The translations under genes were made by a program, and so were the position numbers. From positions 1 to 33,528 of the forward strand of contig SIAQ01000054.1 of NCBI GenBank assembly GCA_009697105.1: a stretch of DNA of 33,528 bases, read 5' to 3'. How positions within the stretch are numbered: the first letter of the stretch is position 1; the number at the start of each line of letters is the position of its first letter. The notes under the pieces are model-generated. The model saw only the letters and a list, made by a program, of their open reading frames with translations, was not told the DNA's origin and did no database searches. Shown here one piece after another: positions 17,339 through 25,146 of the stretch. The DNA is from Gemmataceae bacterium (lineage in GTDB: Bacteria; Planctomycetota; Planctomycetia; Gemmatales; Gemmataceae).

Positions 17339-17567
17339 CGCCTGCCGAGCTCAAGCGAGCGGTTCGCACCTACTGCCGAAGGCGGCCGTTTCGCCCTTTT
17401 TCATCGAATTTGCCAGCGGTTCGCAGATAATCGCAAAACATCCCGAAGCCGTCGACACTGCTGAAGGTCTTTGGTATATGCGTGCGACGGAGGGCGGTTA
17501 TTCGTTGTTTGCGTCAGGGTCGGTTGTTCGTTTGATTGACATGCCCTTGTCCGCTCCCTCGACGTGA
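17335..17567 (+). pseudogene. Frameshifted paralogue of the preceding small gene
   Basis: Translation from the ATG at 17335 gives MTPAELKRAVRTYCRRRPFRPF and then runs to a stop at 17428 after 31 codons. Stepping back one base at 17400 continues as FIEFASGSQIIAKHP and on to ADxxAxxTxG-like residues, ending with the TGA at 17565-17567 for a 77-residue product. RPFRPFFIEFASG aligns with NPFVPFVFELADG in the upstream gene, which shows the two are paralogues. The break lies at C CCT TTT in the original frame, a canonical -1 slippery heptamer. The start overlaps the upstream stop (ATGA). Real pseudogene, programmed frameshift and missing T in the assembly are all possible. Confidence 0.7.
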
Positions 17568-17610
17568 TTTGCAAGCGGGATTCGTCACATTTATTTCGTG
17601 TAATCATCGA

Positions 17611-20550
17611 TCACTTCCCCGCCGTTTTGAACTGCCACATCTGCCGCCATTCGGCGCCGTCTACCAGAACCGAGAGCGTGACCGTATAGATGTGATTGGG
17701 CCGCAGCATCGCGAGCGGATGGATGCCGACGATCGAGCGCTGCAGTTTTTCGTTGAGCGGTTGCTCGGGCGAGGTTACCCGTACGTCCACGTTATTCTTG
17801 TCGGCATCGACGAGCACCGCCTGAGCATTGTTCAGCTTCGCCAGACGCGGGAAAATGACGCTGATGGGGAAGCCCGGATTTCCTTTCACGCCGTCGATGT
17901 GGTCATAGCCGACGGTCGGCACGTTCTCCTGATCGCGAGCCGGGTAGACAATCACACGCGAATTGCCGCGCCCACCGTGGAGATCGAGCACGCAGCGCCA
18001 GCCACGGCCGATGTCGTGAGCGCAGCCGAAACCGATGCTTTGTAGTTCGGGATCAAGGATGTAGACGCGGCGCATGAAGGTGGCCATCAGGTCGTCGATT
18101 TGCGTCAGGGGTGTCGGCGCATTCGAGAAGACATCCGATTGCCTAGCGGCGTGAGCGCCCTCGGCAGTGAAGCCATCGAGGAGCGGATTTTCATCATTTA
18201 CCGATCCATTCATTTTCAAAATCTGGTCCGTGTTCTTCACGAGATACTCGGCATGAAGCTGGCAGCCGCGCCCGAGCGTTTCGTTCGCTTCGACAGCGGG
18301 CAGGCCAGCCTCCGTGCGATAGCGGTTGAGACGGTCAAGCACTTGCTTCTTCGCCGCCGCCACGCTTAAGCCGGAATCGTCTGTCGTGAACGCCCATTTT
18401 TTCTGCCAGGGCTTGCCATCGAGTTGGCCCTTCATGTCAACGTGATACATCGTGCGAGCCGATAGCGGATCGTGTGGCACGAGGCAGATGGTGTTGCCCT
18501 GGTGCTTCGGAAACTTCGGATTCGCCGGCTTCTCCGCGTTGGAAAACCAACACGCGACCGATTCGCCCTTGGCGTTCGATAGCGTGGCCGAGGCGTTTTT
18601 CAACGGACTGGTTTCGGGGAAGAACGCGGTGATCGGGTAGCCTGCCTTGCCGTCTTTGTCGTCGGGGATCGGGTTGGGTTCCTCGCCGCCGTTGGGGAAG
18701 TTCAAGGGCACGCCGGTCTGATCGGGCGCCGGGTAGTAGACGGCGTTCGGCCGCACCGCGCGATCGCGACCAGTGACGACGTTGAGCACCGTGACCCACC
18801 CCTGTCGGCGACCGCGTGCACAGCCGAAACCGATGGTGCGAAGGTTGGGTTCGAGGATTGGCACGCGGTGATACAACGTCGCCATCCAGGCGTCGACGCC
18901 GTCGGTTGGTTCGTAGTCGCCGATGGCGATGTCGGAGGCCTTGCCGGCGATCTGCCCTTCCTTGCTCGCGCCGGGCAACGACAAATCCTCGTCGTGGGCG
19001 CCGAGGCCCAGGACCGCCTTATGATCGCCGTTGATTACTAAATAGCGTGCATGGGCCAAGCATCCTTTGCTCAGGTTGTCGTCGAGCACGACCGGCGATA
19101 GCCCGGCATTCTTGCGGTACGCGTTGACTTTGTCGAGAGCTTGCTTGGCCCAAACGCCGCGCGAGTCGCTGTCGTCCTCGGTGGTGAACGACCAGGCCAG
19201 CGACCATGGTTTGCCGTCGATGTCCGCCGACGCCTTGGCGTGATAGGCTGTCGCACGTTGGAGAATGGTTTTCGGGATCAACGCGATGGAATTGCGTTGG
19301 GCATTTTCGCGCACGGGCTTCTCGGGAGTCGATAGCCAACCGTCGAGCGACTTACCGTTGGCGTCGCTCAGAGTCAGCTTCGCTTGCGTGATTTTCTTCG
19401 TCGGTGAGAAGGTAACGGTGATCGGAAATCCCGCGGCCTGTTGACCGTCTGGCACTTCCAAGCCGCCCGAGAACGACAAGGGCACGTCCAGCTGCTTAGG
19501 CGTCGGGTAGATCACGAGGGGATCGCCTCGGCCACGCAACGGATCGACGACGCAAACCCACCAACCGTCGAGCCGCCGTTCAAAACCTACGCCGATCGAT
19601 TGCATCTCCGAATTGAGAAGCGTCGCGCGGCTAAACAGGCGAGCCATCCAGCGGTCGAGCGCGGCCGTCGGTTCGAGGAACGCAACCATGGCGTTGGATG
19701 CCGTCGCCTTGCCTTCGGGCGTTGCCTCGGGATTCGTTTCGTCTTGGCTTTGCACGGCGTTGGCGTCGGCTTTGTTGGGATCGACGTTCCGCGCGACGTA
19801 TTTTGCATGGGCCTGGCAGCCGCGACTCAGGTTGGCATCGAGTGTGACGCTGCCCTGACCTGCGGTCTGGCGGTGGCGATTCAGCAGTGCGACGAACCGC
19901 TCGCCGATCTCGATGTTCGTCGTCGGGATGACTGGTTTTTTGTCCGGGATTTTGATTGTCTTGGTGTCGCCCGTTCGGTCCTTGTCCGGAATTTTGTCAA
20001 CGGCTTTCGGCTTTTGGTCGCTCGTCTTGAGTTTTGGGTCGCCGGTCGGCGTCGATTTTTCGACAGGTTTTTGATCTCGGTTCGCCGTTGGCCCAGCGAT
20101 GGTCCGTTGGGAGCCGATGAAATAGTGCAGGCTAATGCTGCCGACAACAATCAGCAACAGGAAGGTAGCGCCGGTGATGCCGATCAACAGCCAGGGCGTC
20201 GCTCGTTTGGCTTTGGCGGGTTCCTTTTTCGGTGTGCTCTCGGCAATCTTCGGCGTTGTGTTGATCGCCGGGAAGAGGTTCGGCACGGAATCGGCGCGGC
20301 GCCATTGTTTCTCGCCTTCCCGCAGCACGAGATCATCAGGGCAGAGATCGCCGCGGGTTGCCAATTCCATGAACTGCTTCCACGAATAGGGGCCGTGTTT
20401 CTTCTTGTCGCGCGCCAAGTACCAGCGCGACGCCTGGGTCGTGGGAACCGACACTGGCTTTCGACAATGCGGACAGAGCACCTGAGCCGATGCCGACTCG
20501 CTCGGCAGGCTGAATGGGTTTTGACAATGTGGACAGGAAAACGCGGGCAT
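17611..20550 (-). CDS. Zinc ribbon, GYF_2-like domain, TM helix and three CAP-like domains
   Basis: This 979-residue protein starts with two CPHC knuckles (6-9 and 26-29), a small zinc ribbon. A GYF_2-type domain follows at about 42-94 (WYLARDKKKHGPYSWKQF). A hydrophobic helix at about 119-145 comes next, then a Lys/Asp/Pro-rich linker. Three homologous units begin near residues 213, 475 and 745. Each opens with a CAP/SCP helix (GERFVALLNRHRQTAG; LDKVNAYRKNAGLSPV; LDRLNRYRTEAGLPAV) and a conserved His (GCQAHAKY, GCLAHARY, GCQLHAEY), followed by an Ig-like beta domain. The second conserved His (YHRVP) survives only in unit 2; units 1 and 3 have FSRAT and MRRVY. The N-terminus should be cytosolic and the CAP units outside. 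The function is unknown. Confidence 0.83.
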   Translation of the reverse strand: MPAFSCPHCQNPFSLPSESASAQVLCPHCRKPVSVPTTQASRWYLARDKKKHGPYSWKQFMELATRGDLCPDDLVLREGEKQWRRADSVPNLFPAINTTPKIAESTPKKEPAKAKRATPWLLIGITGATFLLLIVVGSISLHYFIGSQRTIAGPTANRDQKPVEKSTPTGDPKLKTSDQKPKAVDKIPDKDRTGDTKTIKIPDKKPVIPTTNIEIGERFVALLNRHRQTAGQGSVTLDANLSRGCQAHAKYVARNVDPNKADANAVQSQDETNPEATPEGKATASNAMVAFLEPTAALDRWMARLFSRATLLNSEMQSIGVGFERRLDGWWVCVVDPLRGRGDPLVIYPTPKQLDVPLSFSGGLEVPDGQQAAGFPITVTFSPTKKITQAKLTLSDANGKSLDGWLSTPEKPVRENAQRNSIALIPKTILQRATAYHAKASADIDGKPWSLAWSFTTEDDSDSRGVWAKQALDKVNAYRKNAGLSPVVLDDNLSKGCLAHARYLVINGDHKAVLGLGAHDEDLSLPGASKEGQIAGKASDIAIGDYEPTDGVDAWMATLYHRVPILEPNLRTIGFGCARGRRQGWVTVLNVVTGRDRAVRPNAVYYPAPDQTGVPLNFPNGGEEPNPIPDDKDGKAGYPITAFFPETSPLKNASATLSNAKGESVACWFSNAEKPANPKFPKHQGNTICLVPHDPLSARTMYHVDMKGQLDGKPWQKKWAFTTDDSGLSVAAAKKQVLDRLNRYRTEAGLPAVEANETLGRGCQLHAEYLVKNTDQILKMNGSVNDENPLLDGFTAEGAHAARQSDVFSNAPTPLTQIDDLMATFMRRVYILDPELQSIGFGCAHDIGRGWRCVLDLHGGRGNSRVIVYPARDQENVPTVGYDHIDGVKGNPGFPISVIFPRLAKLNNAQAVLVDADKNNVDVRVTSPEQPLNEKLQRSIVGIHPLAMLRPNHIYTVTLSVLVDGAEWRQMWQFKTAGK

Positions 20551-20581
20551 GGATCAACCAGTAAGTGGCGATTATCAATTT

Positions 20582-20635
20582 CCGCTTGCGGCTTAGCGCT
20601 CGCAAGGTGCCACGCGAGCGCTAAGCCGCAAGCGG
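20582..20635. repeat. Perfect 22-bp inverted repeat, CCGCTTGCGGCTTA family, copy 1
   Basis: The arms at 20582-20603 and 20614-20635 are perfect complements with a 10-nt loop. It lies between two divergent genes, so it is not simply a terminator. The same sequence family recurs at 22713-22768. Confidence 0.8.
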
Positions 20636-20712
20636 CAAATCGGGATCGCGAAACATATACTTATCACCATTAGAACGAACTATCAACACGAAGTCAACGG
20701 CAGGAGTCACTC

Positions 20713-21561
20713 ATGCGCATCGGCAAAGTACAATTGGCGTCAGGCGAGAGTCGAACGGTGATCGTCGAGGGCGAAACCGTTCGCTTGTTGAAGTCGGCAT
20801 CCCTGGCGGAGATACTTCACTCCGCGAATCCAGCTCAGGCGGCACAGGACGCAATCGATTCAAGCCGGCCCGCCGTTCCACTTACGCAGGTTCGCGTGCT
20901 GGCACCGGTCGATCAGCAGGAAATCTGGGCCGCCGGCGTGACTTATAAACGCAGCAAGGAAGAGCGCGAGCGTGAATCCGCCGGCGCGGCGAGGTTCTAC
21001 GATCTCGTCTACTTCGCCGACCGCCCCGAAATCTTCTTCAAGTCTCCCGCCAATCGCGTCGTACCGACGGGCGAAGCGGTCCACATTCGCCGCGATAGCA
21101 AATGGAACGTCCCCGAACCCGAACTCGCGCTTGTCATCTCGCCAGCGCTGAAGCTCGTCGGCTTCACGGCAGGCAACGACATGAGCTCGCGCGACATTGA
21201 AGGCGAGAATCCGCTCTACCTGCCGCAAGCCAAATTCTACGACCGCTCCTGCGCCGTCGGTCCGTGGATCACCCTCGTGGACGCCATGCCGAAACCGGAT
21301 GACACGACCATTCGCATCCTCATCGAACGCGACGGCAAACCGGCCTTCGACGGCTCCACCAAAGTCTCCGCCATGAAACGCAGCTTCGACGAACTCATCT
21401 CCTGGCTCGGCCGCGAAACGAGCTTCCCCGCCGGCGCCGTCCTCTTCACGGGCACGGGCATCGTCCCCGCCGACGATTGGACGCTTAAGGTCGGCGATGT
21501 CGTTCACATCGAGATCACCGGCATCGGGCGTTTGACCAATACGATCGCGATGCGGCAGTAA
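20713..21561 (+). CDS. Fumarylacetoacetate hydrolase (FAH) family protein
   Basis: This 282-residue cytosolic protein has a short N-terminal beta domain followed by the FAH fold. WAAGVTYKRSKEERE (about 72-86) is the family's substrate-gating region. EPELALVIS (135-143) gives the metal-ligand glutamates, and GNDMSSRDIEGENPLYLPQAKFYDRSCAVGPW (154-185) carries the acidic ligand and catalytic lysine. The C-terminal FTGTGIVP lines the active site. Family members hydrolyse, decarboxylate or hydrate beta-diketo acids in aromatic and sugar-acid breakdown. The PLYLPQAKFYDRS variant is common in sugar-acid dehydratases of the family, so a keto-sugar-acid substrate is at least as likely as fumarylacetoacetate. 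AGGAG at 20702-20706 precedes the ATG by 6 nt. The gene stands alone, divergent from the triple CAP gene. Confidence 0.9.
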   Translation: MRIGKVQLASGESRTVIVEGETVRLLKSASLAEILHSANPAQAAQDAIDSSRPAVPLTQVRVLAPVDQQEIWAAGVTYKRSKEERERESAGAARFYDLVYFADRPEIFFKSPANRVVPTGEAVHIRRDSKWNVPEPELALVISPALKLVGFTAGNDMSSRDIEGENPLYLPQAKFYDRSCAVGPWITLVDAMPKPDDTTIRILIERDGKPAFDGSTKVSAMKRSFDELISWLGRETSFPAGAVLFTGTGIVPADDWTLKVGDVVHIEITGIGRLTNTIAMRQ

Positions 21562-21570
21562 TCCTTTCAT

Positions 21571-21866
21571 AAGCCCAGAGGTGAGGTACTCCGAACCTCT
21601 GGGATCCCAAGGGTTCGGTGTATCTCACCCCATAGGCACCAACTTAAGGAACTCGCATCGGAAAAACACAATTGAACCACAGAGGACACAGAGAAAACAC
21701 AAAGAATGGGAGAAAAACAAGGCACGTAGAATCGTGAGAATTCCAATTAACTATTCCACGTATTTTCTCTGTGTCCTCTGTGCCTCTGTGGTTCAAATTT
21801 GATTGCCTGGCCTGAGTTCCTTAAGTTGGTGCCAATGGGGTTCGGAGTACCTCACCCTTGGGCTTG
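21571..21866. repeat. About 296-bp nested palindrome filling the FAH/leucine-rich intergenic region
   Basis: The outermost arms (21571-21596 and about 21840-21866) carry AGGTGAGGTACTCCGAAC and its complement. The next pair, 21630-21654 with 21814-21838, carries GGCACCAACTTAAGGAACTC. The innermost pair runs from about 21673 and to about 21796 and carries ACCACAGAGGACACAGAG. The left side also holds a local hairpin (CCAGAGGT...ACCTCTGG) that the right side lacks. The structure looks like one palindromic element inserted in another. It occupies almost the whole gap between two convergent genes, so nothing else is expected here. Confidence 0.8.
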
Positions 21867-21884
21867 CATCAGGTTATTCCCTTC

Positions 21885-22607
21885 TCAATGCAGCAACCCC
21901 TCGCCCAGCACATGTTCCAACGCCTCAATGCCGTCGTGGCTGATGCGTGTGTTGCGCACGTCGAGACGTTCGAGTTGATCGGCTAATGGCGACATGACGA
22001 ATTGGCGGATGCCGTCGTCGGTAATCGGGTTATCGTTGAGGTAGAGTTCACGCAGGTTGCGCGTATTCGTGGAATCGTAAAGCGCTTCCAATCCTTGATC
22101 CGTGATACAACTGCTACCCAAATTCAGACCGTGCACGTGCGCAAGCAGCGGTGCGTCTGCGAGACCTTCCAGGCCTTCATCGCCCAACCTCTGAGCTGAG
22201 ATGTCCAAGAATAACGTGTGTTGCAAAAACGGAAGTGCCGGCAGCACATCGAGCCGAGCGCCGTTGTTGCTCATATGAATGTCGCGTATCGGAGCGTGCT
22301 GAAGCAGACGACCCGCGAACTTGATGAGGTTCATATCGGTAATCGCGATTTCCTCGATGAAACCGCGATGGAATGCGCACCAATCGACGATCTCGCCGAT
22401 CGTTTGCGACCACTGAACGTGATGCTGCGACAGCAAGGCACGCGCTCGCGTTGACGCTTCCGGCTCGCGATGGTGCGACGCACATTGCAAGCGAATGAAT
22501 TCGCCGAGCGGATTGCCTATTTGCAAAAGCCAGTCGGCATAGCGAAGCCGTGGCTCATCGTCGTCGGGGCGTGTCAGAATCGTTTGCAGAAACCGAGTGG
22601 GGTGCAT
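21885..22607 (-). CDS. TIGR02996-type leucine-rich repeat protein
   Basis: This protein has 240 residues from the ATG at 22607. That start was chosen over 22685 because GAGAGGA lies about 8 nt upstream. The N-terminus, MHPTRFLQTILTRPDDDEPRLRYADWL, is characteristic of the repeat-companion domain TIGR02996 found in Gemmata-like planctomycetes and myxobacteria. Four or five leucine-rich repeats follow, for example LRELYLNDNPITDDGIRQF, LERLDVRNTRISHDGIEAL and VHGLNLGSSCITDQGLEAL. These have the LxxLxLxxNxIxDxG pattern of ribonuclease-inhibitor-like repeats. There is no signal peptide, so it is probably cytosolic and mediates protein binding. It has no close operon partner, since palindromes lie on both sides. 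No enzymatic motif was seen. Confidence 0.85.
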   Translation of the reverse strand: MHPTRFLQTILTRPDDDEPRLRYADWLLQIGNPLGEFIRLQCASHHREPEASTRARALLSQHHVQWSQTIGEIVDWCAFHRGFIEEIAITDMNLIKFAGRLLQHAPIRDIHMSNNGARLDVLPALPFLQHTLFLDISAQRLGDEGLEGLADAPLLAHVHGLNLGSSCITDQGLEALYDSTNTRNLRELYLNDNPITDDGIRQFVMSPLADQLERLDVRNTRISHDGIEALEHVLGEGLLH

Positions 22608-22712
22608 GATTGCGATCCTCTCGCGTGCAATATCCTTAACTCCAGCTGCAAACGTAGAGATTAGTTGATAGATGTGAAATGTCAAGCATTAAATTGGCAA
22701 TCGCTGGTATTA

Positions 22713-22768
22713 TCCGCTTGCGGCTTATCGCTCGCATGGCACACCCTGAGGGCTAAGCCGCAAGCGGA
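22713..22768. repeat. Inverted repeat, CCGCTTGCGGCTTA family, copy 2
   Basis: TCCGCTTGCGGCTTA at 22713-22727 pairs perfectly with 22754-22768. The inner part (TCGCTCGCA against CTGAGGGC) has diverged. The arms match the repeat at 20582-20635 over at least 14 nt. It lies between the lipoprotein stop and the leucine-rich gene start. Confidence 0.75.
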
Positions 22769-22777
22769 ATAAAAAAC

Positions 22778-23908
22778 TCACTTCCCGCGCGGCGGTAGCG
22801 GCAGGTATGGTGCCGGCGTGCCGAACACGCGGTCATAGTAGAGCTGCAAGCCGTGCACCGCATGATACAAGGCGCCGCTCTCGATCGGCTCGGCTTTCAT
22901 CTCCAGCATCATCTGTACCAGCGCATTGACGGCCTCCTGCATCCACGGTTCACGCAATTCCTCGTCCGTCAACGCCAGCGCCAACCATTCGACGATGTGG
23001 CCCGTCGTGCTGATGCGCACCTGCGGATCGGGATTCTTGCCCGGACCTTTGAAATATTCCGTGGACAACGAGCGATCGACTCGGCTCTGGTACTTTTTCG
23101 CTAGCTCTTTGTATTCCTCGATCTTCGCGGCGGTGTCGGCCCAGACGCCAATCTTGCTGCCGCCCTTTTTCATGTGCAGATGATAGGCCCAGGTGAATCC
23201 AAACAGCCGATGTGTCCCGCCGCACGCAGCCGGGTCGGTCGGAGCGTTGATCTCGAAGCGAACGATGTCCTCAAGCCGCAGCTTTTCGCCGTGGCTGTTG
23301 GTCCAGGCGTAGTCAGTGCCATGAAATTGGGAGATGATGATGATCGCCCAGCTCAGCTCTTGATTCTTGGTAACGCTTGCGCGCATCGTGCTATGGCGGA
23401 TAAAGTCATCGAATGTGAAGTCTTTGCCTGCGACCTTGAACCTTCGCGTGCTCGGCATGCCCCACTGGGCCATCTCGGCGATGAACTGATCTTGATGCCC
23501 CTGCGCGACGCCCTCCAGGCTGGGCATGGTCGTGGTCATGACGTCGAGGCCATGAGGAGTGGGGAGAAACTGCAAGCCGCGGACTTCACCACCGTCGCAG
23601 ATGTAATCGATGGCGTTGACCTTGGTGCCGGCCTTGAGGTCTTTGAGTGTAGCCTTTTCAAGGCCCATGCCGAGAATGCCGTGGAAGACGGTCCAGAACG
23701 CATTGGTCGTGTAGAGATCGCGGGCATGCACCTGCTCGATCGCCGCCTTGACACGTGTGCGGAGATGCTCAACCGAATCGAGTTTCGGCGGCGGCTGAAC
23801 GAGAACCTGGACGCTATCCTTCTTATCGGTCCCACCCTTCGGCGCCGGCGGGCAGCCGACGATCGAGAGCGTCAACACGATTACGAAAATGCTAAGGAGT
23901 CGTCGCAT
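22778..23908 (-). CDS. Predicted lipoprotein with CGGTHR motif, function unknown
   Basis: The 376-residue product begins with a type II signal peptide. MRRLLSIFVIVLTLSIVGC has a lipobox whose Cys is at residue 19, so the protein should be lipid-anchored outside the inner membrane. A Pro-rich linker of about 25 residues follows. The body is mainly helical and contains CGGTHRLFGFTWAYHLH at about residues 234-250, a motif I recall from conserved planctomycete proteins given unreliable names such as ADP-ribosylation-factor GTPase activator. The layout recalls alpha/alpha-toroid or terpene-cyclase-like folds, but no catalytic motif can be claimed. AAATGGGxxC-type metal motifs are absent. It stands between two palindromes and appears to be monocistronic. 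Confidence 0.75.
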   Translation of the reverse strand: MRRLLSIFVIVLTLSIVGCPPAPKGGTDKKDSVQVLVQPPPKLDSVEHLRTRVKAAIEQVHARDLYTTNAFWTVFHGILGMGLEKATLKDLKAGTKVNAIDYICDGGEVRGLQFLPTPHGLDVMTTTMPSLEGVAQGHQDQFIAEMAQWGMPSTRRFKVAGKDFTFDDFIRHSTMRASVTKNQELSWAIIIISQFHGTDYAWTNSHGEKLRLEDIVRFEINAPTDPAACGGTHRLFGFTWAYHLHMKKGGSKIGVWADTAAKIEEYKELAKKYQSRVDRSLSTEYFKGPGKNPDPQVRISTTGHIVEWLALALTDEELREPWMQEAVNALVQMMLEMKAEPIESGALYHAVHGLQLYYDRVFGTPAPYLPLPPRGK

Positions 23909-23955
23909 GGGGTCATCCAGGGATTCACCGTTGACGTCATCTTCAAATGTCGCCC

Positions 23956-24014
23956 ACGAGCCGGAAGCGTAAGCGACGGATTGGTGATACCCGTCGCTTA
24001 CGCTTCCGGCTCGT
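23956..24014. repeat. Perfect 24-bp inverted repeat, GAGCCGGAAGCGTAAGCG family
   Basis: The arms at 23956-23979 and 23991-24014 are perfect complements with an 11-nt loop. The core is the same as that of the element inserted in the PIN gene at 28833-28933, but without that element's outer arms. It lies between the HTTM gene stop and the lipoprotein start. No target-site duplication was evident here. Translated, it gives the basic peptide SRKRKRR...RRLRFRL, which explains spurious open frames. Confidence 0.85.
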
Positions 24015-24039
24015 TACCATTGCTAGCGAGTCAGCACGG

Positions 24040-25146
24040 TCACTTCTTGATCGTGTCCTTGTTCGCCAGGGCGGCGGGTTTCTTCGCCTCGACTTGCGCC
24101 TTCGTTATCACCGGCGTTTCGCGTTTCATCCACTTCGATGCGCGATCGATGACATACGCCCATTCCTCGGGTCGCAAGTAGCTCAAGCAACCGATGACGA
24201 CGAACGGGCCGAACAACGGCAGACCAAACACAACGACGACGCCCAGCCAATACGCCATGGCCCCGCCAAGCAAAACGACGCGAGACCAACCCGGCTTCCA
24301 CGCGAACGCCGGGAACCCGATCTGCCAGGCGAGCGCGATATATTGAGCCACGCTCAGCCAAAACAGCGTGAAGGTCGCCGACGGGCGCTCGCGCAAAATG
24401 CTCTCCGCCGTCGTCTGAAATGGCGGATGCAGCGGGTACCATAGCGCTACGCCGGCCCACCAATCGGCGATCTGGAACTTGTGCAGCCCGTTGGCGAGTA
24501 TGATGATGACGAAGTGAATCTGCAACAACCGCAGCATCCAGTTCGCCGACGTGCTCGGCGCGGGAAGATCGGTCTCCGGACCGAACGCGATATTGGCGAA
24601 AACGAAGTCGCGTTTGGACCCAAGGATTTTTTCATTCAGCGACAAATCGCCATTCCAGAAGCCCGCGAAGAGATGGCCGAGCATCATGTAAAACGCGAGG
24701 ATGCCCAGCATGTAATCGCCTTCATAGCTCGTGGCTGGGTTGTAGAGGAACGACGTGACGATGACCCACATGCCGATGCCTGTCAGCCGTGTTGCCACGC
24801 CGAGGGTAAAGAGCAAGACGATGGTGATCGATGTCCAGTAGATCGCTTCAAAGGCAGCCAAGTTGCCGTTCGCGAAATAGAGGATCGACCAGCCGATCGG
24901 GCCGGTGCCTTCGTATTCGGGGCCTTGCAATTGACTGTGGGCGTCGAAGCCGACCAACCCGTTGACGCTGAGCAGCTCGCGGTGGTGGCCGACAAACGAC
25001 AACAGCCAACCGAGAATCACCAGACCCGCGAGTACGCGCAGCAAGCGCATGCCCGTTTGCGGGATCGCGGCGAACCAGAAGCGCGTCCATGCGTTCCCCG
25101 ATTGGAGGCCCTCATTGGCGTCCGCGGCGGAACGATCATTTTTCAC
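24040..25146 (-). CDS. HTTM-domain membrane protein
   Basis: This 368-residue inner-membrane protein has about eight hydrophobic helices. It begins with TRFWFAAIPQTGMRLLRVLAGLVILGWLLSF and has the HTTM-type features of vitamin K-dependent gamma-carboxylase relatives. These include an SVNGLVGFD loop and helix groups around LPAPSTSANWMLRLLQIHFVIIILANGLHKF (about 195-225) and IADWWAGVALWYPLHPPF (about 227-244). Its start overlaps the stop of the upstream secreted-protein gene by 11 nt, so the two are co-translated and probably work together. HTTM/DoxX-like pairs in planctomycetes are uncharacterised. The lysine-rich C-terminus is cytosolic. The gene's relation to carboxylation is inference only. 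Confidence 0.82.
   Translation of the reverse strand: MKNDRSAADANEGLQSGNAWTRFWFAAIPQTGMRLLRVLAGLVILGWLLSFVGHHRELLSVNGLVGFDAHSQLQGPEYEGTGPIGWSILYFANGNLAAFEAIYWTSITIVLLFTLGVATRLTGIGMWVIVTSFLYNPATSYEGDYMLGILAFYMMLGHLFAGFWNGDLSLNEKILGSKRDFVFANIAFGPETDLPAPSTSANWMLRLLQIHFVIIILANGLHKFQIADWWAGVALWYPLHPPFQTTAESILRERPSATFTLFWLSVAQYIALAWQIGFPAFAWKPGWSRVVLLGGAMAYWLGVVVVFGLPLFGPFVVIGCLSYLRPEEWAYVIDRASKWMKRETPVITKAQVEAKKPAALANKDTIKK

Noticed and set aside
19441..20673. 410-residue open frame on the plus strand
   Set aside because: Antisense to the triple CAP gene, whose repeats and CPHC motifs are clear; this frame has Arg-rich shadow composition.
23947..24444. Open frame starting MSPTSRKRKRR
   Set aside because: Its N-terminus is the translated palindrome at 23956-24014 and the rest is antisense to the HTTM gene.
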